Shown: positions 7,963 through 16,003 of the stretch, piece after piece
Layout: each line of letters begins with the position of its first letter
Numbering within the stretch: position 1 is the stretch's first letter
NCBI GenBank assembly: GCA_002294285.1
Contig: DBFL01000057.1
Span: forward strand, 40,185-83,659
Direction: 5' to 3'
Origin: Candidatus Neomicrothrix sp. UBA881
GTDB taxonomy: Bacteria; Actinomycetota; Acidimicrobiia; Acidimicrobiales; MedAcidi-G1
DNA: 43,475 bases
The notes under the pieces: generated by a model
What the model was told of the DNA's origin: nothing
Seen by the model: only the letters and a program-made list of their open reading frames with translations
Databases searched by the model: none
Translations under genes and position numbers: made by a program

Positions 7963-8637
7963 TCAATCGCCAGCGGCAATTTTGGCTCTTTTAATCACAG
8001 CGTCAAACATTGAGTCGGTTAACCGGCCAGTAAACGTATTCTGCTGACTGACATGATAAGAGCAAAAAAGTTTCCTGTTTTCATCAATATCGACTTCTAA
8101 TCCGTGAGAAAACTTCGGTGCTGGCTTTAAACCAAACTCAAATGCTGTAGATGCATAACCGATCTGACCCAAAGCCACAACAACTCTTATTTTACTTAGA
8201 GCCGAAAGCTCTCTTTCGAAAAAAGGTCGGCAACTGCTTCGCTCTTTTTGATTCGGTTTATTAGCTGGCGGCACACATTTCACAGGGGAAGTGATAAACA
8301 CATTTTCTAATTTCAACCCATCTTCTAAACCAACCGATTCAGGCTGACTAGCAAGTCCAGCTCTATAAAGAGCTGCATACAAAAAATCTCCTGACCTGTC
8401 GCCCGTGAAAACTCTTCCCGTTCTATTAGCACCGTGTGCTCCTGGAGCTAATCCAACAATAAGTATCTTTGCTTGTGGATCCCCAAAACCTGGTACTGGC
8501 AATCCCCAATACTCCTGATCTTTGTAGGCAGCACGTTTCTCTTCAGAAACCTTTTCACGCCAAGAAACCAAACGCGGACAGGCTCTACAAGAAACAACTT
8601 CTTTATTTATTACCTCTAATTGAAGAACGGGATCCAT
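7963..8637 (-). CDS. udgB: Family 5 uracil-DNA glycosylase (UdgB)
   Basis: A 224-residue DNA repair enzyme that removes uracil, and in this family other deaminated bases, from DNA. The 4Fe-4S cluster ligands are Cys17, Cys20, Cys121 and Cys136. Motif A GLAPGAHGANRTGR begins at residue 62, and motif B reads SYHVSQQNTFTGRLT with His195. The family 5 pattern, with no Asp/Asn water-activating residue in GLAPGA, separates it from families 1 and 4. It is divergent from the phosphomutase gene with only 25 bases between the starts. A TACCCT -10 element supports the ATG at 8637. Confidence 0.92.
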   Translation of the reverse strand: MDPVLQLEVINKEVVSCRACPRLVSWREKVSEEKRAAYKDQEYWGLPVPGFGDPQAKILIVGLAPGAHGANRTGRVFTGDRSGDFLYAALYRAGLASQPESVGLEDGLKLENVFITSPVKCVPPANKPNQKERSSCRPFFERELSALSKIRVVVALGQIGYASTAFEFGLKPAPKFSHGLEVDIDENRKLFCSYHVSQQNTFTGRLTDSMFDAVIKRAKIAAGD

Positions 8638-8643
8638 ATCTGA

Positions 8644-8649
8644 AGGGTA
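8644..8649 (-). promoter_or_regulatory. -10 element (TACCCT) for leaderless udgB
   Basis: TACCCT ends six bases before the udgB ATG. It overlaps by two bases a plus-strand TAGGTT (8648-8653) that could serve the divergent phosphomutase gene. Confidence 0.45.
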
Positions 8650-8662
8650 GGTTGAACTACTA

Positions 8663-9304
8663 ATGGCAGCTACTTTAATTCTCTTTGTACGTCATGGGAA
8701 AACCCCTACGACAGGAAGCAAACTTCCGGGAAGGGCACCAAACCTTTATCTATCTGAAGAAGGCCTACTGCAAGCGCAAATAGTTGCGAAAGAAATCGAA
8801 GAATCTTCAAGCAGTTTCATAGGTAAAAAAGTTTCAGCAGTTTATGCGTCTCCTATGGAACGAACACAACAAACTGCTAAACCGATTGCAAAAAATCTTA
8901 ATTTGCGCGTTCGCACTCTTCAAGGACTCAATGAATGTGATTTTGGCAAATGGACCGGTAGAAATTTACGCGATCTGTCAAAATTGAAATCTTGGTCAAC
9001 CGTACAAAAACAGCCCTCAAAATTCAGATTTCCTGACGGTGAGTCATTCTCCGAAATGCAAGAACGCATGTTAAAAACCGTTAGCAAAATAATTGAGCGT
9101 CATTCTGGAAAAACGGTCGTATGCGTCTCTCACGCAGATCCCATAAAAGCAATACTTGCTTCTGCAGTCGGAACACCCTTGGATCTGTTCCAAAGGATAG
9201 TAGTAGGCCCTTGTTCAGTGTCATCAGTTCTATACACAAAAGAACGACCTCTGCTTCTAAGCCTTAATTCAAATGGAAATTTGAATTCTTCTTTAGGCTC
9301 CTGA
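8663..9304 (+). CDS. MSMEG_4193-type histidine phosphatase superfamily protein
   Basis: A 213-residue phosphoglycerate-mutase-like protein of the actinobacterial MSMEG_4193 type. The phosphohistidine motif RHG is at residues 10-12. Arg67 lies in SPMERTQQTA, an acidic residue follows in NECDFGKW at about 91, and the second histidine is His157 in VSHADP. The catalytic set is complete, so it should be an active phosphatase or mutase, but no substrate is established for the family. It starts a cluster with a DUF3090 protein and a SCO1664-type protein, a neighbourhood conserved among actinobacteria. It is divergent from udgB. Confidence 0.88.
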   Translation: MAATLILFVRHGKTPTTGSKLPGRAPNLYLSEEGLLQAQIVAKEIEESSSSFIGKKVSAVYASPMERTQQTAKPIAKNLNLRVRTLQGLNECDFGKWTGRNLRDLSKLKSWSTVQKQPSKFRFPDGESFSEMQERMLKTVSKIIERHSGKTVVCVSHADPIKAILASAVGTPLDLFQRIVVGPCSVSSVLYTKERPLLLSLNSNGNLNSSLGS

Positions 9305-9364
9305 GACAAATACTTATTTATGAGATCTCAAAAAAATTTAAACATAAAAGGTAGTGTCAACTAG

Positions 9365-9868
9365 ATGGAACGCCCTGAAATAAATTGGAGTCATACAGAA
9401 AGTTTCACCGCTGGCACAGTAGGCCCTCAAGGCAGACGGATTTTCTACTTGCAAGCTTGCAATGAAGATCAAATTCTCTCATTGAAAGTCGAAAAGCAAC
9501 AAATGGCTGGACTTGCTGACTTTTTGAGCAGCATGCTCGATGACTTGCCCCCAAACGAAGATGGTGTCTTCTCAAATGAAACCGGTGGAAAAGCAGAATT
9601 TGTGGATCCTTTAGAAGCAGATTGGGTGATCGGAAGTTTAGGTGTCACATACGAACAATTAGATGACCGACTAATACTTATCGCAGAAGAACTCATTAGA
9701 GAAGAAACCATTGAACCAGCTCAAGTGAGAATACCTCTAAGCAGGTCACAAGTTAAGAGTTTTATTCAAACAGCTCAGGAGTTGATTTCTAGCGGAAGGC
9801 CACCCTGCCCTTACTGTGGTTCTCCGCTAGAACCAGATGCTGCTGGCTGGTGTCCATGTTTCAACTAG
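9365..9868 (+). CDS. DUF3090 family protein with C-terminal zinc ribbon
   Basis: A 167-residue conserved actinobacterial protein of unknown function. The body is acidic and lacks membrane segments. The C-terminus reads GRPPCPYCGSPLEPD and then WCPCFN, placing Cys148, Cys151, Cys163 and Cys165 as a likely zinc-binding ribbon; this tail is the family's hallmark. It lies 60 bases after the phosphomutase gene and 12 bases before the SCO1664-type gene. TAGTGT at 9352-9357 stands seven bases before the ATG, so it may also be transcribed separately. Confidence 0.9.
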   Translation: MERPEINWSHTESFTAGTVGPQGRRIFYLQACNEDQILSLKVEKQQMAGLADFLSSMLDDLPPNEDGVFSNETGGKAEFVDPLEADWVIGSLGVTYEQLDDRLILIAEELIREETIEPAQVRIPLSRSQVKSFIQTAQELISSGRPPCPYCGSPLEPDAAGWCPCFN

Positions 9869-9880
9869 AAAGAATGAACC

Positions 9881-10639
9881 TTGAAAGAGGAACAAAAATC
9901 TGAAGCCACACAAAATCCTTTTAAAGATCGTGAGCCAATTAAAACTGAACTCGCGATCAACGCACTAAATCGTGGAGAAATTGAATTGGTTGGTCGTATG
10001 CCTTGGGCTTCAAATGGAACTTTCCTAGCGAACTTGCAACATGATGAAATAGAAATCCAAGGGATTTACAAACCAGGTAAAGGTGAAAGACCTTTGTACG
10101 ATTTCCCTTCAGGTATCTATAAAAGAGAAGTTGCAGCATTTGAACTTGCTTACCATCTTGGCTGGGGTCTTATCCCACCCACCGTGCTCAGAGAGGGGCC
10201 TTTAGGGATTGGATCAATGCAACTTTATGTCCCATGTGATTACGAAAAGCATTATTTTACAATCAACGAAGACACAAAATTTCGTGATGATTTGATCCGT
10301 CTTGCAACTTTTGATCTCTTGGCTAATAACACGGATAGAAAAGCGGGCCATGTGCTAGAAGGTAAAGATGGTTTGATCTGGGCTATCGATAACTCTCTAT
10401 GTTTTCACGAAGACTTTAAAATTAGAACTGTTATCTGGGATTTCAGCGGACAAGAAATCCCAAAAAAACTTATCTCAGATCTAACAAATTTAATCGAGCT
10501 AGGAATACCAGAAACTCTTTTCGAGTTGCTTACTTCTAATGAAATAGAAGCCCTTTTGGGAAGAGCCAACATTCTTGTAACAAATGGATCCCTACCTCAT
10601 GACCCGTCAGGAAGACAGGTTCCTTGGCCTCTTCTGTAG
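9881..10639 (+). CDS. SCO1664 family protein, kinase-like fold
   Basis: This 252-residue protein matches the actinobacterial SCO1664 family, which is distantly related to PI3K/HipA-like kinases. Conserved features are GRMPWASNGTFLA near residue 38, a YKP lysine candidate at 64, LLANNTDRKAGHVL at 146-159 (catalytic-loop-like Asn and Asp), and WAIDNSLCF at 167-175 (metal-binding-like Asp170). It may phosphorylate a protein or small molecule, but this is inference from the fold. The TTG at 9881 is the only sensible start, since the next in-frame ATG is residue 40 inside the conserved domain. AGAAAGAA precedes it. It ends the trio and converges on etfA. Confidence 0.85.
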   Translation: MKEEQKSEATQNPFKDREPIKTELAINALNRGEIELVGRMPWASNGTFLANLQHDEIEIQGIYKPGKGERPLYDFPSGIYKREVAAFELAYHLGWGLIPPTVLREGPLGIGSMQLYVPCDYEKHYFTINEDTKFRDDLIRLATFDLLANNTDRKAGHVLEGKDGLIWAIDNSLCFHEDFKIRTVIWDFSGQEIPKKLISDLTNLIELGIPETLFELLTSNEIEALLGRANILVTNGSLPHDPSGRQVPWPLL

Positions 10640-10648
10640 AGTTTCTAC
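10636..10648. other. Short hairpin covering both convergent stop codons
   Basis: GTAGA, a three-base loop GTT, and TCTAC form a perfect small hairpin. It contains the TAG of the SCO1664-type gene (10637-10639) and, on the other strand, the TAG of etfA (10645-10647). It is short and lacks a T-run, so termination is only a possibility. Confidence 0.3.
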
Positions 10649-11613
10649 CCTTTAGATTCTAGAGCTTCGATCAATTTAGGCAATACTTTGTGCACGTCGC
10701 CGACTATACCAAGATCAGCTATCCCGAAGATAGGTGCTTCTTCATCTTTATTAATCGCAATAATGTTGGCCGAACCCTTCATGCCTACTAAGTGTTGTGT
10801 AGCTCCTGAAATACCACACGCAAGGTAAACAGTCGGCTTTACAACTTTGCCTGTTTGCCCAACTTGGTAAGAATAAGGGACCCAACCTGCATCTACGACA
10901 GCACGAGATGCCCCGGGGGCTCCTTTAACGAGACTTGCCAACTTTTCGATCATTTCGTACTTATCAGGCTCTCCGAGGCCCCGACCTCCAGATACGACAA
11001 TGTTCGCTTCGTCCAAACGTGGACCACTGCTCTCTTCAACAAATTGGTCTTTAACAATTGCGCTTCCAGTTGCTCCGAGCTCACCCACTTGAAGGTCTGA
11101 TACTGTAGCAGAACCACCTCCTGTGGATTCAGCCACAAAAGATTTTGGTCGCACTACAAAAATAGCTACGCCTTCACTTGTGAATCCTGTGAAAACATCT
11201 TTGGTTCCGCCAAAAACTGGTTCATGCCCGATGAGGCGATCCCCGTCTTTTTGCAGATCAACAATATTTGTAATTACAGGAGCGTCAAGCTTTGCAGAAA
11301 GCCGTCCTGCCACATCACGTCCGTCATAGGTTGTTCCACAAAGTAAAACGTCTGGACCTGAACCCTGTGAACAAGCTTCAGCTATAGCTGATGCAATACG
11401 CGGACCTGCTAATCCACCTTCAAGTGAACCTATTGAATGAACTATCGAAGCTCCATGATCACCTAGTTCTGAAGCAACTGATTCCGCGTCACCTGCCATT
11501 ACGACTTCAACTGAATCTGCCAACTCACGAGCTTTTGCTAGAAGTTCAAGAGTGATGGAAGCTACAACACCATCATTGGCTTCACCGTGAACCCATATTT
11601 TTGAAAATCCCAT
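10645..11613 (-). CDS. etfA: Electron transfer flavoprotein alpha subunit
   Basis: A 322-residue ETF alpha subunit that binds FAD and passes electrons from acyl-CoA and related dehydrogenases to the quinone pool. The C-terminal FAD domain shows [17 protein letters not shown], then [23 protein letters not shown] and [14 protein letters not shown], all family hallmarks. The ATG at 11613 is preferred over the adjacent TTG, because AGGAGG lies five bases upstream and overlaps the etfB stop, coupling the two genes. No ETF-quinone oxidoreductase gene is present in the window. Confidence 0.95.
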   Translation of the reverse strand: MGFSKIWVHGEANDGVVASITLELLAKARELADSVEVVMAGDAESVASELGDHGASIVHSIGSLEGGLAGPRIASAIAEACSQGSGPDVLLCGTTYDGRDVAGRLSAKLDAPVITNIVDLQKDGDRLIGHEPVFGGTKDVFTGFTSEGVAIFVVRPKSFVAESTGGGSATVSDLQVGELGATGSAIVKDQFVEESSGPRLDEANIVVSGGRGLGEPDKYEMIEKLASLVKGAPGASRAVVDAGWVPYSYQVGQTGKVVKPTVYLACGISGATQHLVGMKGSANIIAINKDEEAPIFGIADLGIVGDVHKVLPKLIEALESKG

Positions 11614-11622
11614 CAATGCCTC

Positions 11623-12402
11623 CTATAGGACCTTTAGTTCATCGAGAAAGGCCATTATGCGCTCATGGGCTTCACCTTCATCAACAATCACTTCACCGGC
11701 TTCACGAGCTGGAGCGTCAGCAATTTCAGTTATCTCTTGACGAGCACCGGCCCAGCCAACTGTCGACGGGTCTATCTCCAATGCTGCAAGATCAAGTTCC
11801 TCAACAGGCTTGTTTTTCGCAGCCATAATTCCTTTAAAAGAAGGGTATCTAGGCTCGACCACTCCAGCGGTAACAGATACAACAGCTGGAAGTGGACAAT
11901 CGACCACATCGTACCCGGACTCTGTTTGGCGTTTGACTGTTGCCATCTCTCCGTCGACTGTAACTTCCTTACCGAAAGTTACAGATGGTAAATTTAATAA
12001 CTCAGCCAGCTGTTCAGGCACTGTTCCTGTATAACCATCACTTGACTCAGTGGCCGTAAGAATTAAATCGGGATTCGATCGTTTAATCGCTGCGGCTAAA
12101 ACTTTTGCCGTGGAAAGAGAATCAGAACCTGCAAGAGCTTCATCACTCACCAAAATTGCACTTTCAGCCCCCATGGCAAGTGCTGTTCGCAGGCCACCCG
12201 TTTCACCTCCAGGTGTCATCGAAACTAGTCGAACCTCACCTGATCCTGCCGCATCTACAAGCTGCAAAGCCATCTCAACACCATACGAATCAGATTCATC
12301 AAGAATCAACTTCGTATCTCTTTTCAAAGTTTTAGTACCTGGATCCAACTCCCCTGGGTCAGCGGGATCCGGAATCTGCTTAACACAAACAACTACATCC
12401 AT
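11623..12402 (-). CDS. etfB: Electron transfer flavoprotein beta subunit
   Basis: A 259-residue ETF beta subunit, partner of EtfA. The N-terminus MDVVVCVKQIPDPADPG, the DLILTATESSDGYTGTVPEQ stretch and the LNLPSVTFGKEV stretch are typical of the AMP/FAD-associated beta chain. It is the first gene of the etfBA pair. The upstream 160-base divergent region, shared with a lipid kinase gene, has a TATAGA at about 12 to 17 bases before the start that may be its -10. A competing ATG eight bases upstream is out of frame. Confidence 0.95.
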   Translation of the reverse strand: MDVVVCVKQIPDPADPGELDPGTKTLKRDTKLILDESDSYGVEMALQLVDAAGSGEVRLVSMTPGGETGGLRTALAMGAESAILVSDEALAGSDSLSTAKVLAAAIKRSNPDLILTATESSDGYTGTVPEQLAELLNLPSVTFGKEVTVDGEMATVKRQTESGYDVVDCPLPAVVSVTAGVVEPRYPSFKGIMAAKNKPVEELDLAALEIDPSTVGWAGARQEITEIADAPAREAGEVIVDEGEAHERIMAFLDELKVL

Positions 12403-12562
12403 TGCGCCATTTTGCCTTCTATAAAGACAAACTGGTACATCAAGTGACTAATTTCATGAGATTTTTTCCTCTTTCAAAAAAGGAAAGTTGATTTTAAAAC
12501 TTTTTAAACACTTTTGCTTCAACACCATCCTTTCAACAAATCACAACTACTGTTAATGCAAC

Positions 12563-13537
12563 ATGAAAGTTCTTCTAGTCGTAAATCCTTTGGCTTCCTC
12601 AGTAACAGGAAGAACTAGAGTAGTTATCCAAAAAGCGCTATCTGCAGATCACCGTGTCGAAGTAGCGGTCACGCAGAGGAGAGATCACGCCACAAAAATC
12701 GCAGAAAATGCAGCTAAGGACGGTATAGACATAGTGGTGGTTCTAGGTGGCGATGGAACTCTGAATGAAGTGGCAAATGGACTAGTCGATTCCGGAACTG
12801 CTATAGCAGCCCTACCAGGTGGCTCTACCAATGTTTTTGCTCGCACTTTAGGCGTTCCCGATGATCCTATAGAAGCAACTGGTTCACTTTTAGATTCTCT
12901 TGAAGTTGGCTCCATACACCGAATAGGTCTGGGATCTGTCAATGATAGATACTTTCTCTTCCATGCTGGAATAGGTTTTGATGCTGCTGTAGTGGAACAA
13001 GTAGAAAAAAGAGCAGGTGTTCTAAAACGTTTTGCCGGCCACCCGCTTTTCGTTATCGCTGCAATAGGAACCTGGTTACGTAACTACGACAGAAAAAGAC
13101 CAGCTTTTCGCATCTCTACTCAGAAAATTGGTGAAGAAGCTTTAGGGGATATAGAGACGACAGGTGTTGAAGGGTTATTCGCAGTCTGTTTAAACACAGA
13201 TCCATATACATATCTAGGAACACGAAAAATTTCTTTAGCTCCAAATGCCGATTTAGATACTCCACTAGCTGTAGCGACATTCAAAAATCTAACTTTGAAA
13301 AAATTGCTTCCGGTTGTTTTAGGTTCCTTGGGAATAGGAAAAATTACTACATCGTCTAGTCGTACTGTTGATTTGCGCACTGATTTAATCAAAGCCAGAG
13401 CGAGCGCCTACAAATTGGTTCCACTTCAAGTCGATGGCGATTTTCTTGGCAATTTCGAAGAATTCTCTTTCATTTACAAGGCTTCATGCCTTGACGTAGT
13501 AATGCCAATTAAAGCAAACGGTAATCATGACTCTTGA
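12563..13537 (+). CDS. Diacylglycerol kinase family lipid kinase
   Basis: A 324-residue member of the diacylglycerol/sphingosine kinase fold. GGDGTLNEVANGL begins at residue 62 and PGGSTNVFARTLGVP at 85, together forming the nucleotide site. The C-terminal beta domain includes LQVDGDFLG. It would phosphorylate diacylglycerol or a related lipid at the inner membrane face. It converges on a glycerophosphodiester phosphodiesterase gene with a 13-base overlap, so both neighbours act on glycerolipids. No clear Shine-Dalgarno sequence is seen. Confidence 0.9.
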   Translation: MKVLLVVNPLASSVTGRTRVVIQKALSADHRVEVAVTQRRDHATKIAENAAKDGIDIVVVLGGDGTLNEVANGLVDSGTAIAALPGGSTNVFARTLGVPDDPIEATGSLLDSLEVGSIHRIGLGSVNDRYFLFHAGIGFDAAVVEQVEKRAGVLKRFAGHPLFVIAAIGTWLRNYDRKRPAFRISTQKIGEEALGDIETTGVEGLFAVCLNTDPYTYLGTRKISLAPNADLDTPLAVATFKNLTLKKLLPVVLGSLGIGKITTSSSRTVDLRTDLIKARASAYKLVPLQVDGDFLGNFEEFSFIYKASCLDVVMPIKANGNHDS

Positions 13538-14229
13538 TTTATAATTTTTACGGCTCGACCTGGGAAGTTTGTAATTATCCCATCAACTCCCCAGTCGCAT
13601 AGTTGCAAAATCCTTCTTTCATCATCAACAGTCCAAACATTGACTGTCAATCCACGAGATTGAGCCTGCCGAACCAAAGTTTCGTCCACTAAACCATCCC
13701 AAGGGTTTATGGATTTGTGATTGTGCGCTTCTGTTCGGTCTAGTATTTGATTAACATCATTTCTTTCTGCAACAAGCCACCCTGTGGGTATTGAGTGATC
13801 AGTCTCTTTGATCCTATTTATTGCGTTCATGTCAAAAGATGAAACCAAAATTTTGTCATCTGTTCTATATGCTTTGACCAGTCCGACTACCGCCTCACAA
13901 ACTAGATCTCTTTCCTCAAAGTCAGGTTCACCCGGCAAATGCTTTATTTCCACGTTCACACCCATACTTTCAGATGCTTCAAACGCTTCAGCTAAACTAG
14001 GAACTTCTTCTGGTAAAAGGTGGGAATCAAGATCCTTTATTAGACGTCCATCTGAGAGATGGGCATCATGATGGACTACTAAAACGCCATCTTTTGTTCG
14101 GCGGACGTCAAGTTCAATCCAATCAGCGCCCTGTTCAAATGCGCCTGAAAATGCATCCAAAGAATTTTCGGGAAAATCTGCTGAAGCGCCCCTATGTGCA
14201 ATCACCAAAGGGCGTTTATTGGAACTCAT
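13525..14229 (-). CDS. Glycerophosphodiester phosphodiesterase
   Basis: A 234-residue GDPD-type TIM barrel that hydrolyses glycerophosphodiesters to glycerol-3-phosphate and an alcohol. Catalytic and metal residues are visible: His12 and Arg13 in AHRG, Glu21-Asn22 in PENSLDAF, Glu39 and Asp41 in IELDVR, and His54 in VHHD. The C-terminal NVWTVDDERRILQL and GVDGIITNFPG stretches are typical. No signal peptide is present, so it is cytoplasmic. It shares ATGA with the upstream histidine kinase gene (14226-14229). Confidence 0.93.
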   Translation of the reverse strand: MSSNKRPLVIAHRGASADFPENSLDAFSGAFEQGADWIELDVRRTKDGVLVVHHDAHLSDGRLIKDLDSHLLPEEVPSLAEAFEASESMGVNVEIKHLPGEPDFEERDLVCEAVVGLVKAYRTDDKILVSSFDMNAINRIKETDHSIPTGWLVAERNDVNQILDRTEAHNHKSINPWDGLVDETLVRQAQSRGLTVNVWTVDDERRILQLCDWGVDGIITNFPGRAVKIINQES

Positions 14230-15716
14230 AGAACACCTTTGTCTTCAAAATCGACTTTTGTACTGAGTTTGTCTGATGGTAGACGAATTTGGAATCTAAC
14301 ACCTTTAGTTTCTGAATTTGAAACTACATTTATAGAGCCTTCAAGCTCTTGTTGAATAAATGTTCTTACAATCGTAAGTCCTAATCCGCTATTTTTTTCA
14401 ATATCGAAACCCTCTGGAAGACCTACGCCATTATCCGACACCTCGACCATCAGGGCATCTTGGTCTTTACTTAATAAGACATCAACTCTGCTATTTTCAA
14501 TTTCTCGTGAGTCGTTTTTAAAGCCATGGTCCAAAGCATTTTGAAGCAATTCAGTTACTACAACTGCAAGAGTCGTTGTCACCTCAGAAGGCAATAAGCC
14601 TGTGTCGCCCGTGACTTCTATGTCAATAGGCTGAGCTGGAGAGCTTAAACCCTCTTTAACCAATTCGACAAGAGGTCTCATTATTTCACCAAAAGTGACC
14701 TCTCCTTCTTGACTAACTGCAAGGGTTTCGTGGACTACCGCTATTGCACCTATTCGTCTGACCGATTCATTTAATGCCGCCTGCGCCTCAGTCGAATCTA
14801 ACCGTCTACCTTGGATTCGTAACAGCGAAGAAATGGTTTGAAGGTTGTTTTTAACTCGGTGATGTATTTCACGAATCGTTGCGTCTTTTGAGATTAGTTG
14901 TCTATCTCGGCGCCTCAATTCAGTTACATCTCTAACCAAAACTGCAGCACCTGTCGCTTTGCCCGAATTTAGGAGTGGAAAACAGTGACTTACAACGCTT
15001 GCTTTGTCTTTACGTTCGAGTTCATCAGTAACTGAAATTTTAAGAGAGAAAGCTCTAGTAAGGATTTTTGAACTTAGTCCTGTCTCTTCGAATCTTGATC
15101 CAACAACCGGTCGATGCCAGCCAATTCTGTGTAATAAAGAAACAGCATTGGGAGACGCAAACTCTATTTGGCCTTCTGTGTTCACTAAAAGCAACCCATC
15201 TCCCAGTCGTGGCATTCGATGTCTAAAACGATCATCTTCGCCATATGGAAACTCTCCTCGTTCTAACATCTTCGCAAACCTGTCAAAAATACTTAAGTAG
15301 GTTCTTTCCATTTCTGATCTTGGAGGTTCACCAATTAAGGTTTTTTCACTAGCCAAAACTGCCACTGTTCTGCCCTGCCAAATGACCGGTATTGCCATAA
15401 CACTAATTTCACGATTTGCACCCATTGATACTTTGCCAAATGATATTTGTGCGTTATCGAAAGCTTCAGATACCAATGGTCGGCTTTGTGCTTCAAATTT
15501 TTGCCCAACTAAATCAGCTCTATATAAAGTCGTTGAGGTTGTAGGGCGCATATGAGCGAGTAAAACAAAATCTTTGTCCACTGATAAATAGAGAAGTAAA
15601 TCAGAAAAAGAAAGATCCGCCAACAAACCCCATGTTCTTGTCAAATCTTGCAAATATGAAATCAGGTCGTCGTCTAAATTGCCATTCTGCTTAGCTAGTT
15701 CTTCTAGAGATGCCAT
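14226..15716 (-). CDS. pdtaS: PdtaS-like sensor histidine kinase
   Basis: A 496-residue soluble two-component kinase with the PdtaS layout. An N-terminal GAF-like sensor spans roughly residues 1-150, a PAS-like segment with GDGLLLVNTEGQIEFASPNA roughly 170-270, and a HisKA_2 domain carries REIHHRVKNNLQ with His285 or His286 as phosphoacceptor. A C-terminal ATPase domain has ELLQNALDHGF and DNGVGLPEGF. In mycobacteria PdtaS phosphorylates the antiterminator PdtaR; no such response regulator is in the window. TATCAT stands five bases before the ATG and no Shine-Dalgarno sequence is visible. Confidence 0.9.
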   Translation of the reverse strand: MASLEELAKQNGNLDDDLISYLQDLTRTWGLLADLSFSDLLLYLSVDKDFVLLAHMRPTTSTTLYRADLVGQKFEAQSRPLVSEAFDNAQISFGKVSMGANREISVMAIPVIWQGRTVAVLASEKTLIGEPPRSEMERTYLSIFDRFAKMLERGEFPYGEDDRFRHRMPRLGDGLLLVNTEGQIEFASPNAVSLLHRIGWHRPVVGSRFEETGLSSKILTRAFSLKISVTDELERKDKASVVSHCFPLLNSGKATGAAVLVRDVTELRRRDRQLISKDATIREIHHRVKNNLQTISSLLRIQGRRLDSTEAQAALNESVRRIGAIAVVHETLAVSQEGEVTFGEIMRPLVELVKEGLSSPAQPIDIEVTGDTGLLPSEVTTTLAVVVTELLQNALDHGFKNDSREIENSRVDVLLSKDQDALMVEVSDNGVGLPEGFDIEKNSGLGLTIVRTFIQQELEGSINVVSNSETKGVRFQIRLPSDKLSTKVDFEDKGVL

Positions 15717-15757
15717 ATCAAATGATATTCCACGCTGATCTCCGTCGTCTCAAGAAT

Positions 15758-15988
15758 TTAACTGAAGCCAACAGGTCTACCTGAGTCCTGATTACCAATC
15801 TCTGTATAACCTATTTTGTTGCCCGGAATTCCAACTTCACGACCATTAACATCCGTTAACCAAATAATTCCTGTATTGCTTTCTAGAGCTTGTTTTAAAT
15901 CTGCTTTAAACGAATCGACATCAAAGTCATCAGGCATTTCAAGGTTTATTTCTCGCTGTATATGAGCTACTCCAATACGTATGTCCAC
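15758..15988 (-). CDS. DUF3107 family protein
   Basis: A 76-residue protein matching the small actinobacterial DUF3107 family: it starts MDIRIGVAHIQREI and ends with VGIPGNKIGYTEIG and a VGF motif. It is soluble, without cysteines or a signal. The function is unknown. The start is a GTG preceded by AGGGG at seven bases. It lies between the mrp-like gene, 15 bases upstream, and the histidine kinase gene downstream on the same strand, so co-transcription with mrp is likely. Confidence 0.87.
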   Translation of the reverse strand: MDIRIGVAHIQREINLEMPDDFDVDSFKADLKQALESNTGIIWLTDVNGREVGIPGNKIGYTEIGNQDSGRPVGFS

Positions 15989-16003
15989 TTGTTATCCCCT
16001 AAC

